From Streptomyces finlayi (GTDB lineage Bacteria; Actinomycetota; Actinomycetes; Streptomycetales; Streptomycetaceae): 64,000 nt of DNA. Position 1 is the first letter of the stretch, and each line of letters starts with the position of its first letter. The stretch spans positions 2,976,001 to 3,040,000 of the forward strand of contig NZ_CP045702.1 in NCBI RefSeq assembly GCF_014216315.1. Direction: 5' to 3'. The notes under the pieces were generated by a model. The model had not been told where the DNA came from and ran no database searches. It saw only the letters and a list, made by a program, of their open reading frames with translations. A program made the position numbers and the translations under genes. Positions 1 through 8,408 of this stretch are shown here, in pieces.

Positions 1-1134
1 CTCGACGAGCTTGAACTCGATGTCCTCGGGAAGCCCGCCCACGTTGTGGTGGGACTTGATGTTCGCGGTTCCGGTTCCGCCGCCGGACTCGACGACGTCC
101 GGGTAGAGCGTGCCCTGCACGAGGAAGGCGACGTCCTCACCACCTGCGGCCTCGGCCACGATCTCCGCCTGGGCCTGCTCGAAGACCCGGATGAACTCGC
201 GTCCGATGATCTTCCGCTTCTGCTCCGGGTCGGAGACACCGGCCAGCGCGTCGAGGAAGCGCTTCTCCGCGTCGACGACCCTGAGCTTGACGCCCGTGGC
301 GGCGACGAAGTCCTTCTCGACCTGCTCGGTCTCGCCCTTGCGCATCAGCCCGTGGTCGACGTAGACACAGGTCAGCTGGGAGCCGATGGCCTTCTGCACC
401 AGGGCAGCGGCCACCGCCGAGTCCACACCGCCGGAGAGACCGCAGATGGCGCGCTTCGTGCCGACCTGCTCGCGGATGAGCGCGATCTGCTCCTCGACGA
501 CGTTGGTGGTCGTCCACTTCGGCTCGATGCCGGCGCCGCGGTAGAGGAAGTGCTCCAGTACCTGCTGGCCGTACGTGGAGTGCATGACCTCCGGGTGGTA
601 CTGGACGCCGTAGAGCTTCTTCTCGTCGTTCTCGAAGGCGGCGACCGGTACGACGTCCGTGGACGCGGTGACGGTGAAGCCCTCGGGGGCGGCGGAGCAG
701 GCGTCGCCGTGCGACATCCACACCGACTGCTCCCCGGGCGTGCCCTCGAAGAGCGTGGAGCCGCTCTTGGAGACGGAGAGCGCGGTACGGCCGTACTCGC
801 GGGCGCCGTTGTCGTCGACGGTGCCGCCGAGCGTGGTGGCCATCAGCTGGAAGCCGTAACACATGCCGAAGACGGGGACCCCGGCCTCGAACAGGGCACG
901 GTCCAGGGTGGGCGCCCCCTCCGCGTACACCGAGGACGGTCCGCCCGACAGGATGATCGCACGCGGGTTCTTGGCCAGCATCTCGGCCACCGGCATCGTG
1001 GACGGGACGATCTCGCTGTAGACCCGCGCCTCACGGACACGGCGGGCGATGAGCTGGGCGTACTGCGCGCCGAAGTCGACAACGAGAACCACGTCGGTGG
1101 TGGTGTCGGGGGCGGCGGGGGGTGCTGCTGGCAC
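1..1134 (-). CDS. guaA: GMP synthase (glutamine-hydrolysing), C-terminus cut by window edge
   Basis: This enzyme aminates XMP to GMP using glutamine and ATP, the last step of guanine nucleotide synthesis. The visible 378 residues contain the class I glutamine amidotransferase domain, with the nucleophile in the motif FGMCYGFQ (Cys92), followed by the ATP-pyrophosphatase domain with the PP-loop SGGVDS near residue 250. The family is about 525 residues long, so roughly the last 150 lie off the left edge. The GTG start at 1134 gives a short tail before the conserved VLVVDFGAQY. guaB and guaB3 lie some 17 kb away on the same strand. Identification is very secure. Confidence 0.97.
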   Translation of the reverse strand, partial: MPAAPPAAPDTTTDVVLVVDFGAQYAQLIARRVREARVYSEIVPSTMPVAEMLAKNPRAIILSGGPSSVYAEGAPTLDRALFEAGVPVFGMCYGFQLMATTLGGTVDDNGAREYGRTALSVSKSGSTLFEGTPGEQSVWMSHGDACSAAPEGFTVTASTDVVPVAAFENDEKKLYGVQYHPEVMHSTYGQQVLEHFLYRGAGIEPKWTTTNVVEEQIALIREQVGTKRAICGLSGGVDSAVAAALVQKAIGSQLTCVYVDHGLMRKGETEQVEKDFVAATGVKLRVVDAEKRFLDALAGVSDPEQKRKIIGREFIRVFEQAQAEIVAEAAGGEDVAFLVQGTLYPDVVESGGGTGTANIKSHHNVGGLPEDIEFKLVE

Positions 1135-1281
1135 GGGGCGGCCTTCCGGCGGTGGAGAGGGGCGGTATGCATGAATTCTACCGGCCGTGGGAACGCCTCT
1201 CCCCGCCCTGCGGATTCCGCCTCCGGTGGGGGCCGCGACGACGCCCGCACCCGCCCGTCGTCTCACCATCCGGGCCGGGCT

Positions 1282-1311
1282 TTGGCCCGACCGCCGGACC
1301 GGGGCCATACT
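1282..1311 (+). promoter_or_regulatory. Candidate promoter for the leader peptide and chorismate mutase
   Basis: TTGGCC (1282-1287) and CATACT (1306-1311) are separated by 18 bp, a good fit to housekeeping-type Streptomyces promoters. The -10 hexamer ends 7 nt before the ATG at 1319, so transcription would begin at or next to that start codon and the leader peptide would be translated from a leaderless mRNA. This is predicted from sequence only. Confidence 0.5.
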
Positions 1312-1318
1312 GGCTCCC

Positions 1319-1390
1319 ATGCGTCAGCACACGACCTTCGTCTTTACCTATGGCACCCGGCCCGCCGGCTGCCATGGTCGTGCTGCTTGA
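1319..1390 (+). CDS. Putative Phe/Tyr-containing leader peptide (23 aa)
   Basis: This short open frame runs from the ATG at 1319 to a TGA at 1388-1390. It contains FVFTY at residues 7-11, spelled with TTT and TAT codons that are rare in this GC-rich genome. It sits directly behind a candidate promoter and 24 nt ahead of a strong hairpin that precedes chorismate mutase. That layout matches an amino-acid-sensing leader peptide for phenylalanine/tyrosine synthesis, by analogy with pheA and trp leaders. The stretch FVFTYGTRPAG also resembles the start of gamma-glutamylcyclotransferase-like proteins, so it could be a chance or decayed match. Translation and function are inferred. Confidence 0.4.
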   Translation: MRQHTTFVFTYGTRPAGCHGRAA

Positions 1391-1414
1391 GCTACTGACA
1401 AGCAACGTTCCAGG

Positions 1415-1440
1415 CGCCCCGGGCCGACAGGCCCGGGGCG
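1415..1440 (+). terminator. GC-rich hairpin between leader peptide and chorismate mutase; possible attenuator
   Basis: An 11-bp perfect inverted repeat (1415-1425 and 1430-1440) flanks the 4-nt loop GACA. It lies between the leader peptide stop and the chorismate mutase start at 1495. GGCCCG in the late part of the leader reading frame can pair with CGGGCC in the left arm, giving an alternative structure as expected of an attenuator. No T-run follows, which is usual for Streptomyces terminators. Confidence 0.45.
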
Positions 1441-1494
1441 TTCTGGCGTTCCGGGCCTGTCGCTCCGGGGCCGTACCCCACAAGGAGTCACCCC

Positions 1495-1797
1495 ATGAGC
1501 AGCACCGCCCCCACCCGGACGGCCACCGAGCAGACCGGCGCGCACACCGACGAGGCCGCCTCGCTGATCGGCGGCGCCCGCAGCCGCATCGACGTCCTCG
1601 ACGACCGGATCATCGGACTCGTGCAGGAACGGATGGCTGTTTCGGCCGTCATCCAGGAGGCTCGGATCACGTCCGGCGGCCGCCGCGTGAACCTCTCGCG
1701 CGAGATGGACGTCCTCGGCCACTACAGGGAGGCGCTCGGCAAGCCGGGCACCTCGCTCGCCATGACGCTGCTGGAACTGTGCCGTGGCCGGGTGTGA
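1495..1797 (+). CDS. Chorismate mutase, AroQ type
   Basis: This protein should convert chorismate to prephenate, the branch point toward phenylalanine and tyrosine. It is 100 residues long, the usual size for a free-standing AroQ helical mutase. The first long helix RSRIDVLDDRIIGLVQERM carries the typical arginine pattern, and the second region (about residues 47-75) is also helical. A ribosome-binding site AAGGAG lies just before the ATG. It stands alone between guaA (divergent) and a non-coding stretch, and its upstream region holds the leader peptide and hairpin described separately, suggesting control by aromatic amino acid supply. Confidence 0.9.
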   Translation: MSSTAPTRTATEQTGAHTDEAASLIGGARSRIDVLDDRIIGLVQERMAVSAVIQEARITSGGRRVNLSREMDVLGHYREALGKPGTSLAMTLLELCRGRV

Positions 1798-2231
1798 GAT
1801 AGGCGGGAATGTACGGCCGTATCTGCGTTCGGGCAGCGTCTCACCCGTACGGCGCGTGACCGGGAGCACACCGGCTTCGTTGGTCCTGATGTCCGTGCCA
1901 ACCAGGGGCGGCATCGGTAGGAAACCACGCGTGGCTCCGCTGGGGTGTGTGACGTACTGCAGGTACGTCGTGGGACCGCATCCCGGCGCGCGTGACCGGT
2001 CGGCAGGGGACAGCAGCCCGGTCACCCCAAGTGCGGTCGGTTTCGGGGACGCCCGAACCGGCCGCATCCGGTCCGACGGTTGCGCGGACCGCACCCCTTC
2101 CGTACGACGCCCCTCCGTACGACGCCTCGTTCGACGCCCTCGTTCGACGCCCCTCTGTACGAAGCCCAGGGCAGGTCCCCCCTGTCCCCGGCATCCGCGC
2201 ACCGCCGCTGCCCCGGGCCCCCACATCCGCA
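1798..2231. other. Intergenic stretch without a recognisable gene
   Basis: I see no convincing coding region, RNA gene or promoter here. The only structure is a degenerate short tandem repeat toward the right end, listed separately. The open frames present lack family resemblance and Shine-Dalgarno sites. Confidence 0.5.
2101..2167. repeat. Degenerate short tandem repeat, about five units
   Basis: Units of 12-15 bp resembling CGTACGACGCC or CGTTCGACGCC follow one another five times. The function is unknown. It lies in an otherwise featureless region next to a decayed surface-protein gene, so it may be debris of a former coding repeat. Confidence 0.6.
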
Positions 2232-2286
2232 CAGCAGGACGAGGCCCCGTGCACCGGTTCACGGTCCACTGGGCCTCGTCCTGCTG
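2232..2286. terminator. Strong inverted repeat, probable terminator
   Basis: Arms at 2232-2247 and 2271-2286 are perfectly complementary over 16 bp with a 23-nt loop. The hairpin lies 50 bp beyond the stop of the surface-protein remnant on the minus strand and could end that transcript and anything entering from the other side. Confidence 0.7.
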
Positions 2287-2335
2287 TCTGTCGTCCTGCT
2301 GTCTTCTGTTCAGTTCGGTTCGGTACCGCGTGTGC

Positions 2336-2698
2336 TCAGACCCGCTGGGAACGGCGCCGGGAGACCGCGTACAGCACGCCGCCCGCGGCCAGGGCTGCCG
2401 CGGCCGCTACGGAAGACCACAGCGCGACGGAACCGGTGAAGGCGAGCCCGCCACCGGATGAGCCCCCGGTGGAGCCGGCGGTTCCGGTCGAGCCGTCCGA
2501 CGTACCGCCGGAGTCCTGCGCACCTGTGCCGTTCAGCACCAGCCGCGCGGTGTTGTTCGCCGGCTTCGGGTCGAAGGGCAGAGCGGCGTCGGCGAGCCAG
2601 GTGTCGCGGACCGTGACCGCGCCGGAGGCGTCCTCCACCAGCTTCGTGATCTTCAGGTCGAAGGACTGGCCGAGGTCGGCGCCGTCCCGCACGGTCAT
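2336..2698 (-). pseudogene. C-terminal remnant of a sortase-anchored cell-surface protein
   Basis: The 120-residue frame ends in a sortase signal, LAFTG (the LAXTG form used by Streptomyces class E sortases). A hydrophobic segment and a short basic tail, RRRSQRV, follow it. Before that comes a Gly/Ser/Thr-rich linker and a domain end with FDPKPANNTARLVLN, typical of the last strand of DUF11-like surface repeats. There is no signal peptide. The same frame stays open upstream without a start codon as far as the GMC oxidoreductase stop at 2801, reading RYICETG just before the first ATG, so a larger protein has lost its N-terminal part. Gene decay by deletion is my inference. A functional short product cannot be excluded but would not be exported. 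Confidence 0.7.
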
Positions 2699-2800
2699 GC
2701 CGGTCTCACATATGTAGCGGGTCCGACCACGCAGCCGTCCGAAGAGTTGCGCGGCTCCTTCCCGCGTCTCCCGACGCGGACGGTCCGTGTGCCTTCTTCC

Positions 2801-4624
2801 TTACGGCTTCTTCGGGACGACGGGCATCCCCAGGAACGGCAGTTTCAGGGCTCCGAACGCTTCCTTCGGCACCGCGGGCGTCTGCGGCTCGACCGCCGGG
2901 AGCCGCTGGTACGCCTCACCCTGCGCCGGACGCGGGTCGCGGTCGCCCTTGTTGGGCCAGAAGGACATGGCGCGCTCCGCCTGTGCGGTGATCGTCAGCG
3001 AGGGGTTGACGCCGAGGTTCGCGGAGACCGCCGACCCGTCGACCACCGAGATCCCCGGGTGGCCGTAAAGCCGGTGGTACGGGTCGATGACACCGCTCTC
3101 CGCGTCCGCGCCGATCGGGCAGCCGCCCAGGAAGTGGGCGGTGAGCGGAGTGCCCATCAGCTCACCGATGTTCGACCCGGCGAAGCCGTTGATCTCCTGG
3201 GCGAGGAGCGTGGCGCCGCGCGTCGCCTCCTCGATCTGGGTGGGGTTGGGCGCGCCGTGTCCCTGCCGCGCGGTGAGCAGGCCCTTGCCGATCCCGCCCG
3301 GCTTGCGGTACGTCGTCAGGGAGTTGTCCAGCGACTGCATGACGAGACCGATGATGGTCCGCTCCGACCAGCGGCGGTTGGAGAGGGAACGCGCGGCCAG
3401 CACCGGGTGCCTGACCATGCTGCCCGCCCAGCGCAGGACCCGTCGGCTGCCGTAGGGCACCTGGAGGAGCGTCAGCGCACCCATGGCGTTGGAGCCCTTG
3501 CCGTAACGGACGGGCTCGATGTGGGTGTTCTCGTCGGGGTGGATCGACGAGGTGATGGCCACGCCCTGCGAGAAGTCGGCCTTCGCGACGCCGTGCTTCC
3601 TGCGGTACCTGCGGTCGCTGGTCTGCGCCCCGACGAGGCCCTCGGAGTTGGTACGGGTCAGCTCACCGAGTCTGGCCGAGAGCCGGGGCAACCGCCCCTG
3701 GTCCTTCATCGTGTGCAGGAGTGTCTGCGTGCCGTACGTGCCGGCTGCCACGATCACCTCGCGGGCACGCAGCCGGGTGGGCTTCGCCTTCCTGCGGCGG
3801 TCGGTGGGGACGGTCGAGACGAGGTAGCCGCCGCCCGGGTCGTCCTCGAGGGCGACGACGGACGTCATGGGGTGGATGACGGCGCCCCCCTTCTCGGCGA
3901 GGTGGAGGTAGTTCTCGTTGAGGGTGTTCTTCGCGCCGTGCCGACAGCCCGTCATGCATTCGCCGCACTCGGTGCACGCCTTGCGGTCGGGGCCCGCGCC
4001 GCCGAAGTACGGGTCCGCGACCGTGGCTCCCGGCCGCGCCTTCGCCGTACCGTCGGCGTCCGCGCCATCACCGAAGAAGACGCCGACGGGGGCGAGGTGG
4101 AAGGTGTCACCGACGCCCATGGCCTGCGCGACCGCCTTCAGATGGACGTCCGAGGGGGTCGTGGTCGGGTTGAGCCGCACTCCCAGCATCCGTGTGGCCT
4201 GGTCGTAGTAGGGCTTCAGCTCGTCGTGCCAGTCGGTGATGTCCGCCCACTGCCGGTCCTGGAAGAACGGGGCCGGCGGTACGTACAGCGTGTTGGCGTA
4301 GTTGAGGGAGCCACCGCCGACACCCGCGCCGGCGAGCACCATCACCTTGCCGAGCAGATGGACGCGCTGGAGCCCGAAGAGGCCCAGGGCGGGGGCCCAG
4401 AGGAAGTTCTTGATGTCCCAGGAGTTCTTCGGGAGCGTCGCCGGGGTGAAGCGACGGCCCGCCTCCAGGACCCCGACCCGGTAGCCCTTCTCGGTCAGTC
4501 GCAGGGCCGACACCGCGCCGCCGAACCCGGAACCGACGATCAGGACGTCGTAGTCGAACGCGGCGTCGTCCTCGGCCGCCACCTCGGGCACGGGCCGTTT
4601 CTGGGCAGGGCTGTCCTGGGACAT
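2801..4624 (-). CDS. GMC family FAD-dependent oxidoreductase (cholesterol-oxidase-like)
   Basis: This 607-residue flavoprotein probably oxidises an alcohol, sterol or similar substrate. The Rossmann FAD motif GSGFGG is at residues 31-36, and the C-terminal GMC signature ends with NPSLTITAQAERA. A cysteine-rich stretch CTECGECMTGCRHGAKN in the middle is found in a subset of actinobacterial members. No Tat or Sec signal is seen, so it is likely cytoplasmic. It lies 137 bp downstream of a succinate-semialdehyde dehydrogenase on the same strand and may be co-transcribed. The ATG is preceded by GGAGAG. The precise substrate is unknown. Confidence 0.88.
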   Translation of the reverse strand: MSQDSPAQKRPVPEVAAEDDAAFDYDVLIVGSGFGGAVSALRLTEKGYRVGVLEAGRRFTPATLPKNSWDIKNFLWAPALGLFGLQRVHLLGKVMVLAGAGVGGGSLNYANTLYVPPAPFFQDRQWADITDWHDELKPYYDQATRMLGVRLNPTTTPSDVHLKAVAQAMGVGDTFHLAPVGVFFGDGADADGTAKARPGATVADPYFGGAGPDRKACTECGECMTGCRHGAKNTLNENYLHLAEKGGAVIHPMTSVVALEDDPGGGYLVSTVPTDRRRKAKPTRLRAREVIVAAGTYGTQTLLHTMKDQGRLPRLSARLGELTRTNSEGLVGAQTSDRRYRRKHGVAKADFSQGVAITSSIHPDENTHIEPVRYGKGSNAMGALTLLQVPYGSRRVLRWAGSMVRHPVLAARSLSNRRWSERTIIGLVMQSLDNSLTTYRKPGGIGKGLLTARQGHGAPNPTQIEEATRGATLLAQEINGFAGSNIGELMGTPLTAHFLGGCPIGADAESGVIDPYHRLYGHPGISVVDGSAVSANLGVNPSLTITAQAERAMSFWPNKGDRDPRPAQGEAYQRLPAVEPQTPAVPKEAFGALKLPFLGMPVVPKKP

Positions 4625-4652
4625 GGCTCTCCTCGGTACGAAAAGGACAGAA

Positions 4653-4750
4653 GGTGCTGCGGTGTGACGGGCTGCTCAGCGGTGTTGCGGTGTGATGACG
4701 CTGCTCACCGGTGCCGCGGTATGACGGAGCCGCTCACCGGTGCTGCGGCG
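4653..4750. repeat. 29-bp tandem repeat, about 3.4 copies
   Basis: Units begin at 4653, 4681, 4710 and 4739 (28, 29, 29 and 12 bp), each starting GGTG, then YYGCGGTRTGA, and ending GCTCACC or close to it. The array fills most of the gap between the stop of the dehydrogenase and the start of the GMC oxidoreductase. It may vary in copy number between strains. The function is unknown. Confidence 0.8.
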
Positions 4751-4761
4751 CGGCCGGCCGG

Positions 4762-6390
4762 TCAGCGCAGCCGGAACGCCTTCATCGCCTTCAGGCTGAC
4801 GCTCATGAAGGCCGCGTGCTTCGCGTCGTCCATCCCGAAGGACGGGGCGAGCGGGATCAGCCGCTGCTGGGCGACGGTCTGGGCCTCGGTGTACTTGAGG
4901 ATGCCCTCGGAGCCGTGGCGGCGGCCGAGGCCGGAGTCCTTCATGCCGCCCATCGGGGACTGGACGCTGCCGTAGGCGGGCGCGTACCCCTCGTTGATGT
5001 TGACCGTGCCGGTCCGCAGCCGGGCGGCGACCCGGTGGCCGCGCTTCCCGTCCTTGGTCCACACGCTCGAGTTCAGGCCGTACGGGGTGGCGTTGGCGAG
5101 AGCGATGACCTCGTCCTCGTCGCTGAACCGGTAGATGGAGACGACGGGTCCGAAGGTCTCCTCGTTGCAGACGGCCATCGGCTCCTGGACGCCGTCGAGG
5201 ATCGTCGGCTCGTAGAAGAGCGGACCGATGTCCGGCCGGGCGACACCGCCCGCGACGAGCCTGGCGCCCTTCTCGACCGCTTCCTCGACATGCCGGGTGA
5301 CGGTCTCCAGCTGCCGTTCGCCGACGAGCGACCCCATGTCGGCGCCGTACGCGAGGGAGTTGCCGAGCCGCATGGCCCGGGTGCGCGCGGCGAAGCGCTC
5401 CACGAAGTCGTCGGCGATCGACTCGTGGACGTACAGCCGCTCGATGGAGATGCACAGCTGGCCGGCGGAGGAGAAGCAGGCACGGACCGCGCCCGCCGCC
5501 GCCTTCTCCACGTCCGCGTCCTTCAGGACGAGCATCGCGTTCTTGCCGCCGAGCTCCAGCGAGACCCCGACGAGCCGGGCGGCGGCACCCTGGGCCACCT
5601 GGCGTCCGGTGCCGGTGGAACCGGTGAACGACACGTAGTCGGCGTGCTTGACGACCTCGGGGCCGACGACCGGGCCCTCCCCGAGTACGACCTGGAAGAC
5701 CTCGGCGGGCAGTCCGGCCTCGATGAGCAGGTCACGGGCCCACAGTGCGGTCAGCGCGGTCTCGGTGTCGGGCTTCATCACGACGGCGTTGCCGGAGACG
5801 AAGGCCGGCAGGGCGTCACCGACTGAGAGTTCGAGCGGGTAGTTCCACGGGGCGATCTGGCCGATCACCCCGCGGGGCTGACGCAGCTCGGTCACCTTGG
5901 TGAGCGTCGGGATGACACCGGTGTGCCGCTTCGGCTTGAGGTAGGCGGACGCCTTGCGGCCGTAGTGCCGGGCGGCGACGGCGACCGCCTGCACCTCTTC
6001 GTGGGCGTGCAGCCTGGCCTTGCCGGTCTCCAGCTGGATGAGGTCGAGCACCTCGGCCTGACGCTCCAGGACGAGGTCGTGGAAGCGCAGGAGGACCGCG
6101 GCCCTGGCGCGTACGGATATCGCGGCCCACGCGGGCTGGGCGGCGCGGGCCCGCTGGAACGCGGTGGCCACGTCCTCGGGGGTGGACTCGGGCAGGTCCG
6201 CCAGCTCGTCCCCGGTGAACGGGGTGTGGTTGGCGGTGCGGCCGGAACCGACGACACCCCGGGTCAGCTGGGCGATCACCTCGGGGGTCACCACGTCCGC
6301 GGCGGTGCGCACGCCCGCCGGGACGGGGGCGACCGGGTTCGTGCCAAGGGAAGCGCCGGTGGTGGCCGTGGGTGCCTGCAAGTCCGTCAT
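4762..6390 (-). CDS. Succinate-semialdehyde dehydrogenase (NAD(P)+)
   Basis: This aldehyde dehydrogenase superfamily member (542 residues) likely oxidises succinate semialdehyde to succinate, joining GABA or related catabolism to the TCA cycle. The catalytic general base is in LELGGKN (Glu279), and the nucleophile is Cys313 in GQLCISIERL. FTGSTGTG (about 255-262) contributes to the cofactor site. The approximately 40-residue N-terminal extension is typical of actinobacterial GabD2-like proteins. Upstream lie two tandem palindromes that may control it. Substrate specificity is assigned by family resemblance. Confidence 0.85.
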   Translation of the reverse strand: MTDLQAPTATTGASLGTNPVAPVPAGVRTAADVVTPEVIAQLTRGVVGSGRTANHTPFTGDELADLPESTPEDVATAFQRARAAQPAWAAISVRARAAVLLRFHDLVLERQAEVLDLIQLETGKARLHAHEEVQAVAVAARHYGRKASAYLKPKRHTGVIPTLTKVTELRQPRGVIGQIAPWNYPLELSVGDALPAFVSGNAVVMKPDTETALTALWARDLLIEAGLPAEVFQVVLGEGPVVGPEVVKHADYVSFTGSTGTGRQVAQGAAARLVGVSLELGGKNAMLVLKDADVEKAAAGAVRACFSSAGQLCISIERLYVHESIADDFVERFAARTRAMRLGNSLAYGADMGSLVGERQLETVTRHVEEAVEKGARLVAGGVARPDIGPLFYEPTILDGVQEPMAVCNEETFGPVVSIYRFSDEDEVIALANATPYGLNSSVWTKDGKRGHRVAARLRTGTVNINEGYAPAYGSVQSPMGGMKDSGLGRRHGSEGILKYTEAQTVAQQRLIPLAPSFGMDDAKHAAFMSVSLKAMKAFRLR

Positions 6391-6497
6391 GAGGGCGAGA
6401 GTATGTGCAGCCGCAGCCTTTGGGTACCCGTGGGTAATAGGTTTTCACCATCCCCACAACAGCCCCGTGCGCGGACCCGCCAACGAGCCACCAACCC

Positions 6498-6535
6498 GGC
6501 CAGTGATCGCTGGCCACATAACCGCTGATCAGCGG
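6498..6535. promoter_or_regulatory. Two adjacent palindromes upstream of the dehydrogenase
   Basis: GGCCAG-TGATCG-CTGGCC (6498-6515) and CCGCTGATCAGCGG (6522-6535) are centred 22 bp apart, close to two helical turns, and share a GATC core. Such pairs commonly bind dimeric repressors on one DNA face. The regulator is unknown. They lie about 110 bp before the succinate-semialdehyde dehydrogenase start and also downstream of the kinase gene, so a terminator role is possible. Confidence 0.4.
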
Positions 6536-6621
6536 CTATCCCCGCACCGACCGTCCCAGGCGACGACCGGCGAGGGCACCCGTTCGGGCGTGCGGCGCGC
6601 TCACCGAAATTCTTCCTCGCG

Positions 6622-8286
6622 TCAGCCGTCGCCGGCGGGCGGCTGCCAGCTCCGCACCATCGTGTCGAACCGTTCGCGGCTCTCCGGCCAGTCCTCCTCG
6701 GGGCCCGTCATGTAGAACGCGTACTCAGGACCTCCGGCCTCCGCGTAGTACATCTGGTCGATCCCGTGCCGGGGGCCCGGGTGGTCCTTGGACTCGGTCC
6801 AGGTGAACTCCCAGAGGGCACCGGGCCGGTCCCGGTGAATGTTCGGCTCGAGGACCAGGCGGGTGTATTCGGGCAGGCGCTTGTGGAGGTCCTTCTCGAT
6901 GCTCTGCGTGTGCGCGAACGGGCTGTCGAAGTCCGGGTCCGGATCGATGCTGATCCGCATGCGGTGCCTGCCGTTGTCCGGCGTGTAGTCGATCTGGCTG
7001 CCGTCCGTCTGCCGCTCCCAGCCGGGCGGTACGACGAGGCTGAAACCCGCCGGGTCGTCGACCCTCTTCCAGCCGTCGGGTATCTCGGAGGTGGTCTGCT
7101 TCGGCTCCTCGGTGGGCTCCGGCGCTGTCGAGGCGGCGGGACGGGTGACCGGCCCCACGGCCTCCTTCGCGGGCACGTTCTCCTCGCCGCCCGCGAACCT
7201 GGACACCAGGAGACCGGCCGCCGCCGCCAGGGCGACCACCACGGTGAGTGTCATGAGTGCCGTACGCCACTGGCCGCCGCCCGCGCGCGCAGGGGCAGCG
7301 GGCACGCCTCCAGGTCCGGGGAAGGTGCCCGAGGGGTCCGGCCGAACCGGGCGCGGCAGGTGCGTCGTCGAACCGTCTGTCGCCGAAAGCCCCCGCAGGG
7401 CCTCGTCCGGCACCCGCTGGGTCGGCACGTACGCCTGCGCCGCACGGGGTTCGCGCCCCTCCATGGCGTCCAGCAGCATGCGTTCCGCCTCGGTCGCCGT
7501 CGGCCGGTCCCCCGGCTCCTTGCGCAGCAGCGCGGTGATCACGGGGCCCAGCGGGCCCGCCCGGCGCGGCGCGGGAGGTTCGTCGATGACGACGGCCTGC
7601 ATGGTCGAGATGGGGGAGGTGCGGCGGAACGGCGAACGTCCCTCGACGGCCGTGTAGAGCGTGGCGCCCAGCGACCAGAGGTCGGAGGCGGGACCGGGGT
7701 CGCCTCCGCGAACCCGTTCGGGCGCCAGGTAGTCGATGGAGCCGACGAGTTCGCCGGTCCGGGTGATCGTGGAGTCGCCCTCGATCGCCGCGATCCCGAA
7801 GTCGGTGAGCAGCACCCGCCCGTCACGGGCGAGCAGGACGTTGCCGGGCTTGACGTCACGGTGCAGCACCCCGGCGCCGTGTGCGGCGCGCAGGGCGCTC
7901 AGCACGTGAAGGCCGATCCTGGCCGCCTCCCGGGGTTCGATCTCGCCGGACTCCTTGGCGGCGTCGGCGAGCGAGGGCCCGTCGACGTACTGCATGACGA
8001 TCCAGGGGCGGTTGTCGTACTCGATGACGTCATGGACGGTGACGACCCCGGGGTGGGTGATGCGCGCCGCCGCGCGTGCTTCCTTCTGCGTACGGGCGTG
8101 CAGGACGGCCCGGTCGGCCTCGGCCACGTACAGCCCCGCGGTGAGCTCCTTGACGGCGACCGTCCGGCCCAGCACCTCGTCGTGGGCGCGCCAGACCTTG
8201 CCCATGCCGCCCCGCCCGAGAACCTCACCGAGCCGGTAGCGCCCGGCCAGTACGAGTCCCCCGTCAGTGCCCTGCAGATGTTCCAC
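6622..8286 (-). CDS. Transmembrane serine/threonine protein kinase
   Basis: This 554-residue kinase has a complete catalytic domain: glycine loop GRGGMG near 24-29, ATP-binding Lys46 (VAVKEL), catalytic HRDVKPGN (Asp144), TDFGIA (Asp162) and LAPERVRGG. A single membrane helix (about 340-365) follows a proline-rich linker and leads to an external domain of about 150 residues beginning near IPDGWKRVDDPAGF. It should phosphorylate cytoplasmic targets in response to envelope signals. It is the last of three related genes on one strand; the other two carry similar external domains. Start is GTG. By position this appears to match the kinase cluster implicated in spore-wall synthesis in S. coelicolor (from memory). 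Confidence 0.93.
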   Translation of the reverse strand: MEHLQGTDGGLVLAGRYRLGEVLGRGGMGKVWRAHDEVLGRTVAVKELTAGLYVAEADRAVLHARTQKEARAAARITHPGVVTVHDVIEYDNRPWIVMQYVDGPSLADAAKESGEIEPREAARIGLHVLSALRAAHGAGVLHRDVKPGNVLLARDGRVLLTDFGIAAIEGDSTITRTGELVGSIDYLAPERVRGGDPGPASDLWSLGATLYTAVEGRSPFRRTSPISTMQAVVIDEPPAPRRAGPLGPVITALLRKEPGDRPTATEAERMLLDAMEGREPRAAQAYVPTQRVPDEALRGLSATDGSTTHLPRPVRPDPSGTFPGPGGVPAAPARAGGGQWRTALMTLTVVVALAAAAGLLVSRFAGGEENVPAKEAVGPVTRPAASTAPEPTEEPKQTTSEIPDGWKRVDDPAGFSLVVPPGWERQTDGSQIDYTPDNGRHRMRISIDPDPDFDSPFAHTQSIEKDLHKRLPEYTRLVLEPNIHRDRPGALWEFTWTESKDHPGPRHGIDQMYYAEAGGPEYAFYMTGPEEDWPESRERFDTMVRSWQPPAGDG

Positions 8287-8408
8287 GTGTGTCCCCGCCC
8301 CGTTCCTTCGGATGCCAGGTTACGGAGGGGGCGGACGGCCATGGAAGCTCGGTCGGCTCACGAGACCGCACTGTGATGCTTGGACCCCCGCCGGTGTGTG
8401 CCGACCGT

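Noticed and set aside
1319..1390. Fragment of a gamma-glutamylcyclotransferase gene
   Set aside because: Resemblance is limited to about ten residues, with no continuation in any frame; the leader-peptide reading explains the position, stop and hairpin better, though this is not proven.
2747..4975. Plus-strand frame opposite the GMC oxidoreductase
   Set aside because: Antisense shadow; the minus strand has clear FAD and GMC motifs, codon bias and a ribosome-binding site.
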